A stretch of DNA of 64,000 nt from DATFVA01 sp963721075 (GCA_963721075.1 CAVRHV010000002.1:38876-102875); one strand, 5' to 3'; counted from the stretch's first letter, positions 1 through 10,537 are shown. The notes: generated by a model from the letters alone, not told the origin. Numbers and translations are program-made.

Positions 1-308
1 ATGATCTTGAAATAAGAGATGTTTACAATTATCCCAACCCGTTTTCAGGTAATACCACCTTCACTTTCCAGCGGAACCAGGTTAATGATGCTGAAGTAAG
101 GATAAAAATTTATACCGTCAGCGGCAGACTCATCAGGGAAATAGAGAATTATCATACTACTGAAAAGTTTGTAAGAATTCCGTGGGATGGACGCGATCAG
201 GACGGGAACATTATTGCGAACGGTACGTACCTGTACAAAATTATTGTAAAGAATCTTGACGGAAATTTCACAAAGAGTGTTTTAGGTAAACTGGCTGTGA
301 TTCGTTAG
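1..308 (+). CDS. porU: C-terminal end of a PorU-like T9SS sortase (5' truncated by window edge)
   Basis: The reading frame that starts at base 3 is open to a TAG at 306-308 and gives about 101 residues. It contains YNYPNPFSGNTTFTF, then IYTVSGRLIREIE, WDGRDQDGNIIANGTYLYK and a final GKLAVIR. This is a FlgD-like/T9SS C-terminal domain. The wording (IPWDGRDxDG, LGKLAVI) is what I know from the ends of PorU, the C25-type sortase that cleaves sorting domains from type IX cargo. The next gene is PorV, PorU's partner in the outer-membrane attachment complex, which supports the call. The catalytic part lies outside the window, so another sorted protein remains possible. Confidence 0.65.
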   Translation, partial: DLEIRDVYNYPNPFSGNTTFTFQRNQVNDAEVRIKIYTVSGRLIREIENYHTTEKFVRIPWDGRDQDGNIIANGTYLYKIIVKNLDGNFTKSVLGKLAVIR

Positions 309-416
309 GGGAATTAATTTTGGACTTATATAACTTTAATAATTAACTTTATTTTTCATATTTTTTAAAAATGACAACAAGAATAATAGATCATTATTTA
401 TCGGAGGTAATATAAA

Positions 417-1580
417 ATGAAAACCATATTCAGGCTATTGATGGTCAGCGTTATGTTTATGGGAATGCAGCAAGTTACGCATGCGCAAGGTGAAGCCGCT
501 GTTCCATTTCTGCTGTTAGCCCCTGATTCCAGGGCCGGCGGTCTGGGTGAATCCGGCGCAGGTCTCGCAGATAATTCTGCGGCTATTTTCTGGAATCCGG
601 CAGGTCTCGCTTTCCAGACGGGAACTGAGTTGAGTATTACTCACAGTAACTGGCTGCCTCAATTCAATCTTGATCTCTTCTATGATTACCTGACTTACAG
701 GGAATATATGGAAGATCTGAGCGGTACTGTATCCGCAAGCATCACATATATGAACTTCGGAGAGTTCGTGCGTACAGGTGAGACATCACCGGATCCGCTC
801 GGAACCTTCAGATCGTTTGATGCCGCGCTTACTCTCGGCTATGCTACCAAACTTTCTCCTGACTGGGGTCTTGGATTTAATTTCAGGATTATCCACAGTC
901 GACTTGCAGATAAAGGTGCAGGCGACGAGCAGGGTAAAGGTGTAGCTACTTCAGTCAGTTTTGATATTGCAGCAATGTGGAGACCCGAAAAACTGGTTCT
1001 TCCTTTTATTGATGAAGATATCGGCAACAAGTTCAGTGTTGGCGTCAACCTGAGCAATCTTGGTCCCAAGATCTATTATATCGACCAGGCGCAGGCAGAT
1101 CCTATACCTACAAACTTCCGCCTTGGTTTTGCTTACAGGATATTTGAAGACGAATTCAACTCTCTTACATACACGCTTGATTTCAGCAAGCTGCTTGTCA
1201 GCAGGGACAGCACCACCGGAACTTCAAAACCATTTTACCAGGCTATTTTTACTTCATGGGGCGACAAACCTTTCAATGAAGAACTTAGAGATATTGTTAC
1301 CTCGATGGGTTTTGAATACTGGTACGGCGAGCCGGGAGATTTTCTTTTTGCTCTGAGAACCGGTTACTTCTATGAAGATCCTTCCTACGGAAACAGAAAA
1401 TTCTTAACCTTCGGTGCCGGTATCAGGTACGATATCTACGGATTTGACTTCAGTTATATTACCACCGATGTTTTCAAAGGCGGAGAGAATCATCCTCTTT
1501 CAAATACGTTAAGATTCAGTGTATTAATAGGATGGGGAGGAGTTCCCGAAAGCGGTCATGGCTTGCCAAGAGGAATTTAA
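417..1580 (+). CDS. porV: T9SS outer-membrane protein PorV (LptO-like)
   Basis: 387 residues, the usual PorV length. An N-terminal signal peptide (about residues 1-24, ending THAQG) is followed by the conserved LLLAPDSRAGGLGESGAGLAD and a FWNPAGLAF motif near residue 60, typical of the PorV/PorQ family of FadL-like beta barrels. The C-terminal half alternates aromatic and polar residues, as barrel strands do. PorV shuttles type IX cargo from the translocon to the PorU sortase at the outer membrane. The start ATG has a strong upstream Shine-Dalgarno (GGAGG, about 403-407). It follows the PorU-like end by about 110 bp and precedes a T9SS cargo gene by 6 bp, so these are probably co-transcribed. 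PorQ is the main alternative but is less likely next to a porU-like gene. Confidence 0.85.
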   Translation: MKTIFRLLMVSVMFMGMQQVTHAQGEAAVPFLLLAPDSRAGGLGESGAGLADNSAAIFWNPAGLAFQTGTELSITHSNWLPQFNLDLFYDYLTYREYMEDLSGTVSASITYMNFGEFVRTGETSPDPLGTFRSFDAALTLGYATKLSPDWGLGFNFRIIHSRLADKGAGDEQGKGVATSVSFDIAAMWRPEKLVLPFIDEDIGNKFSVGVNLSNLGPKIYYIDQAQADPIPTNFRLGFAYRIFEDEFNSLTYTLDFSKLLVSRDSTTGTSKPFYQAIFTSWGDKPFNEELRDIVTSMGFEYWYGEPGDFLFALRTGYFYEDPSYGNRKFLTFGAGIRYDIYGFDFSYITTDVFKGGENHPLSNTLRFSVLIGWGGVPESGHGLPRGI

Positions 1581-1586
1581 TCTTTT

Positions 1587-4500
1587 ATGCATAGAATCTT
1601 CCCGTTAATATTTCTCGTTCTATTTGGTTTGGGCAGTTTAACTGCCCAAACATTTATTGGAAAACTCAATCCTTTTCCAACTTCTAACCCGGTTGGTATT
1701 ACTGCCGGAGATACATTAAAAATTCTTGCTGTTATGGTCAGCTTTGAAAACGACCGTGATGGTACAACTTTCGGCAACGGAAAATTCGGTTCAATTTATA
1801 CACAGGATTACGGCAATACAATATTAGATCCTTTACCTCACGATAGATCTTACTTTGAAGCTCATTTACAGTTCGTTAAGAACTATTTCGAAAAGGTTTC
1901 CAACGGACAGTTGTTTATTCAGTATACAGTTCTGCCGGATACGTTTTCCGTATCCCAGACGATGAGGAATTATTCACCTCCGAACAATTCCGATGATTTT
2001 TCTTCATTGGGTAATTTCTCGCAGGAAGTTTGGCAGAAAGCTGATGCAATGAATCCCGGTTTCGATTTTTCGGATTATGATGTATTTACGATATTTCACG
2101 CCGGAGTAGGACGTGATATTTCACTTCCCGGAAGTATCGGGAATGAGAATGATCTGCCTTCTGTCTATCTCGGTTTTGATGCATTGCAGAATATATTCGG
2201 TCCTGATTTTTCCGGATTTCCGGTTTCGGGCGGCACTTTTAACATTAAGAACACAATGATCATTCCGGAAACAGAGAGTCGTGAAATAGAAACCATCGGC
2301 GGCTCTGTTTTATTTCAGGTAACTATTAACGGGTTACTTGCTGCCAGTGTAGGCAGTTATCTTGGACTTCCCGATCTCTTTGACACTGAAACAGGTTTAA
2401 GTGCCATCGGCAGGTTTGGTCTTAATGGACGGACAGGCAATATTCGCCTACAACGGAATTTATCCGCCGCAGCCCTCTGCCTGGGAAAAGATATTTCTCG
2501 GCTGGGCACAGCCGGTTGAAGTTAACCCGGGAAATTATTCTGTAAATGTTACAGCGGATCTGGCTTCAGGTATCGGCGATACAACAATTCTTAAAGTCCC
2601 CATCAATTCCACCGAATATTATCTTGTGGAAAACAGGGAAAGGGACGTTAACAATGACGGATCAAAAGTAACTTACCAGGTTAACGGAAGTACATTCACT
2701 AGAACTTTTACAAAGGATACAACAGGATATTACAGTTTTGATGTTGATTCAGTTGACGGAGTTGTTACCGATGTGGATGAATTTGACTGGGCCCTGCCCG
2801 GAAACGGCATTGTTATATGGCATATAGATCAGAATGTTATTGATGCAAAAATTGGTGCTAATAAAATAAATACCGACAAATTTAACCGAGGGGTTGATGT
2901 AGAAGAAGCTGATGGCATTCAGGATATCGGCGAACAGTTTACAACGATATTTGGCGATGTAGTTATTGGTGAAGGAGGTCCCGAAGACTTCTGGTACAGC
3001 AGTAATCCTGCTGATCTTTATGAAAATAAATTTTCGAAGGATACAAGGCCGCCGGCAGTAACAAACTCCGGTGCGAATAGTCTTATTACTATGTCAGGTT
3101 TTTCCGATCTCAGCAATAAGATGAACTTCAGATTAGCTTACGGCGACTCTACAATTGTTCCTTTATTCTCAAGGAATACCGGGTACACCGGCAGCCAGTT
3201 TTATTTAACCGCCCCAAGGGAATATTTTACATTTGCTCTTCAGGCGGATTCATCGGTTTACTTCCTGAACGGCGATGGCACTGAAACCATGCCTTACATA
3301 GGTGGACTATCGACAACTAAGATGGCCGCCTTCAATGTTCAAAACGTTCAGCATATTGTGGGAGCCCGGCAGCAATACATAGCTGAATATCTTACAGACG
3401 GCACAACTCCCTTAATTTCAACTCTTGGTTCCGGCCTGTATACAACAGCCCCGGTGGTTAGATATCTTCCCGATACCGAGGAACCTCAAATATTGGTAGG
3501 AACGTCTGACGGTAAGATCATTATGGTTAAACCTGCAGAGCTTCCTAACACGCCGATGACAGTTCAGGATAGTATTGAATTCGGTCAGGAGCTTACCGTA
3601 AAGCAGATTGCGGCAGAGGGTAGTTTTATAGCTGCAATATTTTCGTCGGCGAACAGTGCAGTTCCTTACAAAGGCTATCAGGATAATAACGGAAACAGCT
3701 TAAGTATTAAGGATGAGACACCCGTGAAGCTGGCAGTCACACAGAACGGAAAAGGTGAGTACATTGCCGTTGTGCTGACGAGCAGCAGAAACTTCTATGT
3801 TATTTCGGGAAGCGAAGTGATAAACCACTGGAACGTACCCGGGACTACTGAACTCAATTCCTTCGCAGTTGCCGATCTGAAGCGGGACGGAGAGAACTAT
3901 ATAATTTATAACAGCGGTGCAAATATTGAAGCAAGAAACCTTAGCGGTGCGCTTGCCGATAATTTTCCATTTATGGATCCGGACAATAAAGAATTTACCG
4001 GGAATATACTTGCCGCTGATTTCGAAGGCGACAGAAGCGCGGAAATAGTTGCTTCTACGATCGATGGAAGAATATTCGCTATAGACGGTGGAACCGGAAA
4101 AACAGTTTACGGGTTTCCGATTTCTGCGGGTTCCGGTCTTGCGGCTTACCCGGTGCTTTATACCGATAGCGGTAAAACTTCACTTGCGGTTTTTAACGGA
4201 AGCATGAACCTGACGGCATGGAATATCGCACAAACAGAAGGCAAGGTTTTCTGGGGCAGTGAGTACGGAGATACGGAGAACAGCTCTTTTGTAGAAGCTG
4301 CATCGGGACAAAATGCCCCGGCAGGATTTTTCCCTGCAGACAGAGCGTACAATTATCCAAATCCCGTTTATGACGGCCAGACATATATTAGATATTATGT
4401 TTCGGAAGACGCAAAGATAAATATTAAGATCTTTGATCTTGCCGGCGACTACGTAGCAGAGTTGAATGATAATGCGCAGGGCGGACTTGACAATGAGACT

Positions 4501-4611
4501 GTATGGAATGTGGGTGATATTCAAAGCGGTGTGTACCTTGCAAGGATTGAGGTTACCGGTGTAAGCGGTAAAACCGATTCGAAAATCATAAAAATTGCCG
4601 TAGTGAAATAA
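1587..4611 (+). CDS. M6-peptidase-like T9SS-secreted protein, zinc motif lost; frameshifted at ~2424
   Basis: Two frames (1587-2519 and 2401-4611) join into one protein of about 1007 residues if one A of the AA at 2424-2425 is removed, giving GRFGL-MDGQAIF. After a signal peptide (residues 1-20) comes an M6-like domain with the hallmark segment LGLPDLFDTETGLSAIGRFGLMDG. Where M6 enzymes have HExGH just before LGLPDL, this protein reads ASVGS, so both zinc histidines and the glutamate are missing. Residues of about 280-450 match the rest of the M6 fold (PPQPSAWEKIFLGW, VENRERD, GIVIWHID). A propeller-like middle part follows, then a T9SS sorting domain (NYPNPVYDGQTYIRYY to IIKIAVVK). It starts 6 bp after porV. 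It is probably a non-catalytic surface protein. Confidence 0.75.
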
Positions 4612-4734
4612 AATTTTATCACACTTCAACATTGAGGATAAGATCTGAGAAACTTCTAAAAACTCATCAACTTACCAGATTTGAGTAATACTGTTTATCT
4701 GTTCAGTTAAATCCAAAAATGAATTAAACTTTCT

Positions 4735-7700
4735 ATGAAAATATTTCTTTCTCTGACATTTGTACTCTTAACCAGCGTTTACACCTTCGGCCAGTTCACT
4801 GAATTTCATCCGGAGCTTAACTGGTATACCATCAAAGGAAAACACGTTCAGGTGCATTATCATGAAGGCGCTGAACGAACCGCGCGCGTAGTCTGCAAGA
4901 TTGCTGACGAAGTATGGGGACCGATTACATCCTTATACGATTATGAACCGGGCACAGTTCATTTTGTTATAAAGGATATCGATGATTACTCGAACGGAGC
5001 AACTTATTTCTTCGATAACAAAATTGAGATATGGACAAGTGCTCTGGATTTCGATCTCCGCGGTGCACACAACTGGCTGCGCAACGTTATCTCTCATGAG
5101 TTTACGCATATGGTTCAGATCCAGTCATCTATGAAAATGACCAGGAGTATTCCCGCTGTATTTCTGCAGGTGCTGAATTATGAAGATGAGAGAAGACCGG
5201 ATATTCTTTACGGATATCCAAACATAATAGTATCCTATCCGCTTTCATCTGTGAATATGCCTGCCTGGTTTGCAGAGGGTACGGCTCAGTATATGAGAAA
5301 AGAATTTAATTACGACCAGTGGGATACGCACAGGGATATGATCCTGAGGGAATATGCATTAAACGGGAATATGTTAACCTGGAATGAAATGGGCGAGTTC
5401 GGAAAGACCAGTTTAGGTAATGAATCGGTTTACAATGCAGGTTTTGCACTTACCAGGTATATATCCCAGAAATATGGTGAGGAGAAACTTAAAGAGATTA
5501 CCCACGCGCTTGGTAAGGTAACAAACTTTACCATCGATGCTGCCTTTAAGGATGTTCTTGGTAAAGACGGAGATGAGATATACAATGAATGGAGAGATTA
5601 TGTTACCGCAGATTATAAGAAACGTTCTTCCGGTGTAATTAATAATCTCATAACAGGTGATCTGGTTGATGAGGAAGGCTTTGGAAACTTCTACCCAACC
5701 TGGTCGAAGGACGGCAAAAAGTTTATCTATATTTCCAATAAATCATCCGATTATTTTGCCCCTGCCGGGATTTATCTGCACGACGTTGAGACAGGGAAGG
5801 AGAGAGGACTGGTTACAGGTGTAAGATCCACTATGGGCTGGGTCGGCAATGAAAATAAAATCATTTATGCAAAGCTGACGGATGACAATCCCAACTGGTA
5901 TAATGTGCATGATCTTTATGTTTATGACATTGATAAAGATAAGGAAACCAGGCTTACTCATGATATGAGAGCAAACCAACCCGATGTATCCCACGACGGC
6001 AAAAAGATCGTCTTCCTTTATCAGAAGGACGGCACAACCAATCTTGGAATAGTTGATATTGATGGTAAAAATTTCAAGAGACTGACTTTCTTTGAAAACG
6101 GAGAACAGGTTTACAATCCTAAATTTTCAAATGACGATTCTTACATAGTATTCGATTACTCCTATACACACGGAAGAGACATTGCCCGTGTTGATACAAA
6201 CGGAAGTAATTATAAAAATGTAATTGCTACTCCGGGCGACGAGAGGAATCCCGACTTTGCTGCTGACGGCGACCTCATTTATTCTTCGGATGAGACCGGG
6301 ATATTCAATATTTACAAATACAACCCGCAAACCGGTGAGAAGACAAGACTTACCAATGTTCTTGGCGGTGCGTTTATGCCTTCGGTTTCTGATGACGGCA
6401 CAATACTTTACGCAGGATATACTTCAACAGGCTACAAGATATTTAAGATCAGTCCAGCGGAGCAGAATAAAGTAGAGAATGATGAGCAGTATGTCTGGAC
6501 AGATAATCCGCCTCTCGGGCAGGACAAACCCGCCGGTGATCTCGCGAATTTCGATATCAATCATCTGAGAAACTATAACGATTACGAAACTCCCGACTAC
6601 AAAGAAGAAAAATACAGCGGCGCTTTCTCAAGGTTATCATTCTTTCCCTTCCTCCGTTTCGACAACTACAACACAGGCAACAGCTTTATTGAAAAGCTGA
6701 AACCCGGAGTTTATGTATCGTCGAGCGATATGCTGAACAGGTATTCACTGTTTGCGGGAGGGTCAATCAATGCAAGGATGGAGAGGGATCTGTTCCTCAT
6801 ATTTGAATACCGCAATAAGCTGCCCCTTCTTTTTAACCTTGGACTCAAGCCTGAACTCTCGCTTGAACTTTATAACATAAGCCGTAAATCGGATGTTGAT
6901 ATCTTCTTCGGAGTTGATACGCTTCCCAACGGAGATGTTCGTTACGATGATATTGTAAATACTGATATCGCGTACAATCTTTTTGAAGTTGATCTGGCGG
7001 CAAAACACAGGATCATTTCAAGGGACCAGAACGTCGAATTCAGGTTTATATGGAGCCGCTACACGGCAACGCTTAACAGTTTCATACTCCCGAACACATC
7101 TCTTCTTTATCCGACCACAAATGATGAATACTTTATCGGAAGGGATCTCAGGTTCACCTATAACCTTGATCTTATTCTTCCGTCGAAAGATATGGAAATA
7201 AATCCTGTCGGTGCGCAGGTAGAGTTCCGGTATGATTATGAGTTCAACAAATTTAATTCCGACGGAGAGTATACAGTTGAAGACGGAATTCTTAAGCCGA
7301 AGTACAATAATTATGATTTTCACAGATTAGAATTAAACACCAGGCTCCATTTCCCGATGCCGTTCAAGGCTCATACATTGACCGCACAGCTGCGCGGCGG
7401 AACTATACTGGGTCCTCAGCAGCCGGATTTCTTCGACTTTTACCTGGGAGGACTTGTAGGTATGAAGGCTTATCCTTTTTATGCTATCAGCGGTAATGAA
7501 ATTGCCTGGCTGAACCTGACTTACCGCTTTCCTTTGTTCAGAGAGATTGATGCAAGGCTGGGACACATTTATCTTGATAAGATATTCTTAGCTTTTTACG
7601 GCGATCTTGGAAATGCGTGGAACGGAAAAATACCGGCCCTTGATACTTTTAAAAAGGGTGCAGGTGTTGAGGTAAGAGTGCAGATGAATTCATATTACCT

Positions 7701-7833
7701 GTTCCCGACAAATCTGTTCTTCAATGCATCGTACGGGTTCGATAAAGTGACAAGAAAAGTGAATAATGAGAATATTACATATGGTAAGGAATGGAGATTC
7801 TACGGAGGAATATTATTCGGATTCGATTTTTAA
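4735..7833 (+). CDS. Secreted metallopeptidase-like / TolB-like propeller / outer-membrane barrel fusion
   Basis: 1032 residues with a signal peptide (cleavage near residue 20, FGQ). Residues of about 20-290 form a peptidase-MA/M61-like domain with an intact ISHEFTHM zinc motif near residue 120 and a downstream WFAEGTAQYM that would supply the third ligand. Residues of about 300-590 contain repeated YPTWSKDGKKFIYIS / QPDVSHDGKKIVFLY / NPKFSNDDSYIVFDY blades, typical of TolB/WD40-like propellers. From about 640 to the end the protein alternates like an outer-membrane barrel (Bam/surface-antigen style) and ends in a phenylalanine, the usual barrel terminus. The role is likely cell-surface proteolysis or envelope assembly; the substrate is unknown. 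The start follows a 123 bp gap without a clear Shine-Dalgarno. Confidence 0.7.
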   Translation: MKIFLSLTFVLLTSVYTFGQFTEFHPELNWYTIKGKHVQVHYHEGAERTARVVCKIADEVWGPITSLYDYEPGTVHFVIKDIDDYSNGATYFFDNKIEIWTSALDFDLRGAHNWLRNVISHEFTHMVQIQSSMKMTRSIPAVFLQVLNYEDERRPDILYGYPNIIVSYPLSSVNMPAWFAEGTAQYMRKEFNYDQWDTHRDMILREYALNGNMLTWNEMGEFGKTSLGNESVYNAGFALTRYISQKYGEEKLKEITHALGKVTNFTIDAAFKDVLGKDGDEIYNEWRDYVTADYKKRSSGVINNLITGDLVDEEGFGNFYPTWSKDGKKFIYISNKSSDYFAPAGIYLHDVETGKERGLVTGVRSTMGWVGNENKIIYAKLTDDNPNWYNVHDLYVYDIDKDKETRLTHDMRANQPDVSHDGKKIVFLYQKDGTTNLGIVDIDGKNFKRLTFFENGEQVYNPKFSNDDSYIVFDYSYTHGRDIARVDTNGSNYKNVIATPGDERNPDFAADGDLIYSSDETGIFNIYKYNPQTGEKTRLTNVLGGAFMPSVSDDGTILYAGYTSTGYKIFKISPAEQNKVENDEQYVWTDNPPLGQDKPAGDLANFDINHLRNYNDYETPDYKEEKYSGAFSRLSFFPFLRFDNYNTGNSFIEKLKPGVYVSSSDMLNRYSLFAGGSINARMERDLFLIFEYRNKLPLLFNLGLKPELSLELYNISRKSDVDIFFGVDTLPNGDVRYDDIVNTDIAYNLFEVDLAAKHRIISRDQNVEFRFIWSRYTATLNSFILPNTSLLYPTTNDEYFIGRDLRFTYNLDLILPSKDMEINPVGAQVEFRYDYEFNKFNSDGEYTVEDGILKPKYNNYDFHRLELNTRLHFPMPFKAHTLTAQLRGGTILGPQQPDFFDFYLGGLVGMKAYPFYAISGNEIAWLNLTYRFPLFREIDARLGHIYLDKIFLAFYGDLGNAWNGKIPALDTFKKGAGVEVRVQMNSYYLFPTNLFFNASYGFDKVTRKVNNENITYGKEWRFYGGILFGFDF

Positions 7834-7859
7834 CGAAACAATAATTTTATGAGGGTATA

Positions 7860-8774
7860 ATGATGAGCAGAAGTTTTCTTTTTATAGTTATTGTTTGTTT
7901 TGCTGCAGGTCTTTCGTCAGCACAGAGCACCCAGGAAGATATAAAGCAGAGTACATTTGTTAATAATGAGAATTCTTCAAACATAATCTTATCAGGCAAC
8001 CTTCAACTTGATAATAAGATCTCCTTTGATGCTGTTGAGAAAGAGATTAAGGTACTCAGGTATGACCCGCAGTTCAAAGACAAGAAGTCGCCCTGGCTTG
8101 GAGCACTATTCTCCTTAATCCTTCCCGGTGCGGGAGAATTTTATGCAGAAAGTTACTGGAAGGCCGGGATCTTTGCAGCACTGGAGGCCGCAGTAATTAC
8201 CACGGCAATTATTTATAATAATAAAGGGGATGACGCCACCAATGCATTTGAGAAATTTGCCGACAATGTTACAAATACAACAGGATGGAGTGCGGTACGA
8301 TATGCTGAATGGCTTAACTCTACTTACCAGGCGAGTATTCCAATTGATGAAACTACTCCGGGATTGCAGCCCTGGCAGAGAGTAAACTTCGATGATATTC
8401 ATGCAGTTGAAGCGCAGCATTCTGAACTTTCGCACCAGCTTGCGTATTACGGGGAACAGCAGTACTATGAAATGATCGGAAAATACCATCAGTTCAGGGC
8501 CGGCTGGGCCGACTATACTTCTGAGCTCGGTTTCAATGTTTCTCCTCTATTCCACGAATATACCGGGATGAGAGCAACCGCAAATGACTATTACAACACT
8601 GCATCGAAGGCCGTAATTGGTATTTACATCAATCACTTCCTCAGTGCGATTGATGCATACTGGAGCACAACGATCTATAACAAAGAGCTTGTAGCCAGAG
8701 TGACTGTTGAAAACCGGCAGTATGCTGATTACATAGAACTCGTACCCACACTTAAACTGAAATTAAGCTTCTGA
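7860..8774 (+). CDS. Conserved exported/membrane protein (DUF5683-like)
   Basis: 304 residues. A signal peptide covers residues 1-21 (SSAQ). Residues of about 78-115 carry the segment KSPWLGALFSLILPGAGEFYAES, followed by a hydrophobic stretch (KAGIFAALEAAVITTAIIY). This resembles the small paired-helix domain of DUF5683-type proteins, where a P-G-x-G-x-x-Y motif sits between two membrane segments. Near residue 258 there is a further hydrophobic stretch (AVIGIYINHFLSAIDAYW). The function is unknown. It begins 26 bp after the barrel protein, with GAGGG upstream, and is probably in the same operon. Two adjacent ATGs (7860, 7863) are possible starts. Confidence 0.6.
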   Translation: MMSRSFLFIVIVCFAAGLSSAQSTQEDIKQSTFVNNENSSNIILSGNLQLDNKISFDAVEKEIKVLRYDPQFKDKKSPWLGALFSLILPGAGEFYAESYWKAGIFAALEAAVITTAIIYNNKGDDATNAFEKFADNVTNTTGWSAVRYAEWLNSTYQASIPIDETTPGLQPWQRVNFDDIHAVEAQHSELSHQLAYYGEQQYYEMIGKYHQFRAGWADYTSELGFNVSPLFHEYTGMRATANDYYNTASKAVIGIYINHFLSAIDAYWSTTIYNKELVARVTVENRQYADYIELVPTLKLKLSF

Positions 8775-9218
8775 GATTTTATTGTGCCGCCGCCAGATTA
8801 AGAGTATCTGGAGCAGCTTAGAGCTTAACATTTTACCGATCTGAGGCACATTCCCCATCTAATCGCCCTTTATACCTGCCAATTTGTTCCACGGTGTGGA
8901 GCACCGAAATTTCCTTAGATTACGTATTTACGCTACAATCTCATAGCTGTCGCTGCAGTGAAATATTATAGATCTATAAGGAGATTTTACCTACCAGATA
9001 CGTCGTAAATACTTCTCACATACGCTCCACATACGCTTCACATCCGCTCCACCACCGCTTCAACTACCAGATAACCCCCGGCTTTCCACGCTTGCTCCCT
9101 GAGTCTGCTTCAAATAATATCTTTCTAACAAAGGGAGCATAATCTTCCGGATATGCAATTTTGTAATCATTCAATCTTTTAATTTTCTTATCTTTAACCC
9201 TCAAATTGATGAAGTTAT
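8775..9218. other. Intergenic region with short tandem repeats
   Basis: 444 bp without a convincing gene. It holds a four-copy 11-bp tandem array (9021-9064) flanked by two copies of CTACCAGATA (8991-9000 and 9064-9073), and a weak hairpin CGGTG/CACCG at 8892-8906. The promoter for der should lie in its AT-rich last 80 bp, but I could not fix boxes. A minus-strand frame across 9064-9190 looks faintly protein-like but has no start of its own. Confidence 0.5.
9021..9064. repeat. 11-bp tandem repeat, four copies
   Basis: Four adjacent units read TACGCTCCACA, TACGCTTCACA, TCCGCTCCACC and ACCGCTTCAAC. The core C-G-C-T-Y-C-A is invariant, the fifth core base alternates C/T/C/T and the edges have drifted. 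The period is about one helical turn. The units are too short, and without spacers, for a CRISPR array. Confidence 0.75.
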
Positions 9219-10529
9219 ATGAAAATACCGATTGTAGTAATAGTAGGAAGACCAAACGTAGGGAAATCAACACTTTTTAACAGACTTGTTGGTAAAAGAG
9301 AAGCCATCGTAGATGATGTAAGCGGTGTTACCCGCGACAGAAATTACGGTGAAGCCGAATGGGCAGGTAAGAAATTCCAGCTAATGGATACCGGAGGATA
9401 TGTGCCCGATTCCAGCGATTTATTTGAAACAGCCATTCGTGAACAGGTGGAAATCGCCATCAGTCAGGCCGATTCCATTATCTTTCTGGTAGACGCCAGA
9501 ACAGGAATTAATCCGATGGATGAAGAAATTGCAACCCTTTTACGGAACTCGGGAAAGAAGTATTTTCTTCTGGTTAACAAAGTCGATTCGGAAAAATATG
9601 AACCGATGGCCGCCGAGTTTTATAAGTTCGGTGTGGATACGGTGTATGATGTTTCCGCCCTCGCCGGCAGAAAGATAGGAGATTTCCTTGACGACCTTAC
9701 TAATGATTTTCCTGAGATGGAGCAGGAGTCAGGAGACGCACGACTGAAAATTGCTGTTGTCGGTCGTCCTAATGTTGGTAAGTCTTCTCTTACCAACGCA
9801 CTTCTGGGATACGATCGAAGTATTGTAACTGAAATTCCGGGAACGACAAGGGATAGTCTTGATTCAGTCCTAAAGTATTACGGTGATGAGATAATCCTGG
9901 TTGACACAGCAGGACTAAGAAAAAAGAAACGTATTGAAGAAAGCATTGAGTTCTTTTCTATGCTCAGAACTTTAAGGTCAATCGGTGAATGCGACATTGC
10001 CGTTATAATGATAGACGCGGAGATAGGACTGGATAAACAGGACCAGAAAATTATTGATGAGGCGGTCCGTTGGAGAAAAGGTATTATTATAGCCGTCAAC
10101 AAATGGGATCTTGTTGAGAAAGATACTAATACTGCAAGACAGTTTGAATTGGCGATAAAAGATAAGCTTGGCAGAACAAGTTATTTCCCGGTAATATTTA
10201 TTTCTGCATTAACCAAGCAGAGGATTTTTAAATTAATTGATCTTGCAAAAGAGGTCAGTGCCGAGAGGAAAAAGAAGATCCCTACAAGTGAATTAAATGA
10301 CAAACTCCTTGAGGAAATCGAAAGAAATCCTCCACCCTCAACACATACGGGCAGGGAGGTGAAAATAAAGTATATTACCCAGGTCGGGGATAATTACCCG
10401 GTCTTTCTTTTCTTTTCGAATTTTCCCAAAGAAATACCCGATCATTACAAGAGATTCCTTGAAAATAAGATCCGCGAATTATTCGGATTTTACGGTGTTC
10501 CGTTTACATTGAGTTTTAAGAACAAATAA
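9219..10529 (+). CDS. der: Ribosome-assembly GTPase Der (EngA)
   Basis: 436 residues, the standard Der length. It has two tandem GTPase domains, each with its own P-loop GRPNVGKS (residues 9-16 and about 181-188), DTGG/DTAG switch motifs (residues of about 58 and 230), and NKVD/NKWD specificity motifs. A KH-like C-terminal domain closes the protein (from about residue 350). Der acts in late assembly of the 50S ribosomal subunit. The ATG start gives the expected N-terminus (KIPIVVIVGRPN), although no strong Shine-Dalgarno precedes it. The next gene begins 8 bp downstream. Confidence 0.96.
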   Translation: MKIPIVVIVGRPNVGKSTLFNRLVGKREAIVDDVSGVTRDRNYGEAEWAGKKFQLMDTGGYVPDSSDLFETAIREQVEIAISQADSIIFLVDARTGINPMDEEIATLLRNSGKKYFLLVNKVDSEKYEPMAAEFYKFGVDTVYDVSALAGRKIGDFLDDLTNDFPEMEQESGDARLKIAVVGRPNVGKSSLTNALLGYDRSIVTEIPGTTRDSLDSVLKYYGDEIILVDTAGLRKKKRIEESIEFFSMLRTLRSIGECDIAVIMIDAEIGLDKQDQKIIDEAVRWRKGIIIAVNKWDLVEKDTNTARQFELAIKDKLGRTSYFPVIFISALTKQRIFKLIDLAKEVSAERKKKIPTSELNDKLLEEIERNPPPSTHTGREVKIKYITQVGDNYPVFLFFSNFPKEIPDHYKRFLENKIRELFGFYGVPFTLSFKNK

Positions 10530-10537
10530 AAATAACA

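Noticed and set aside
4180..4632. 150-residue minus-strand frame
   Set aside because: It is antisense to the T9SS sorting-domain end of the M6-like gene, which has clear family motifs.
9021..9064. Possible CRISPR-like array
   Set aside because: Units are 11 bp and directly abutting, with no spacers and no cas genes in the window.
9064..9273. Minus-strand frame reading KDKKIKRLNDYKIAYPEDYAPF near der
   Set aside because: Part of it looks protein-like, but the only starts lie antisense inside der and no family is recognised; at most a decayed remnant.
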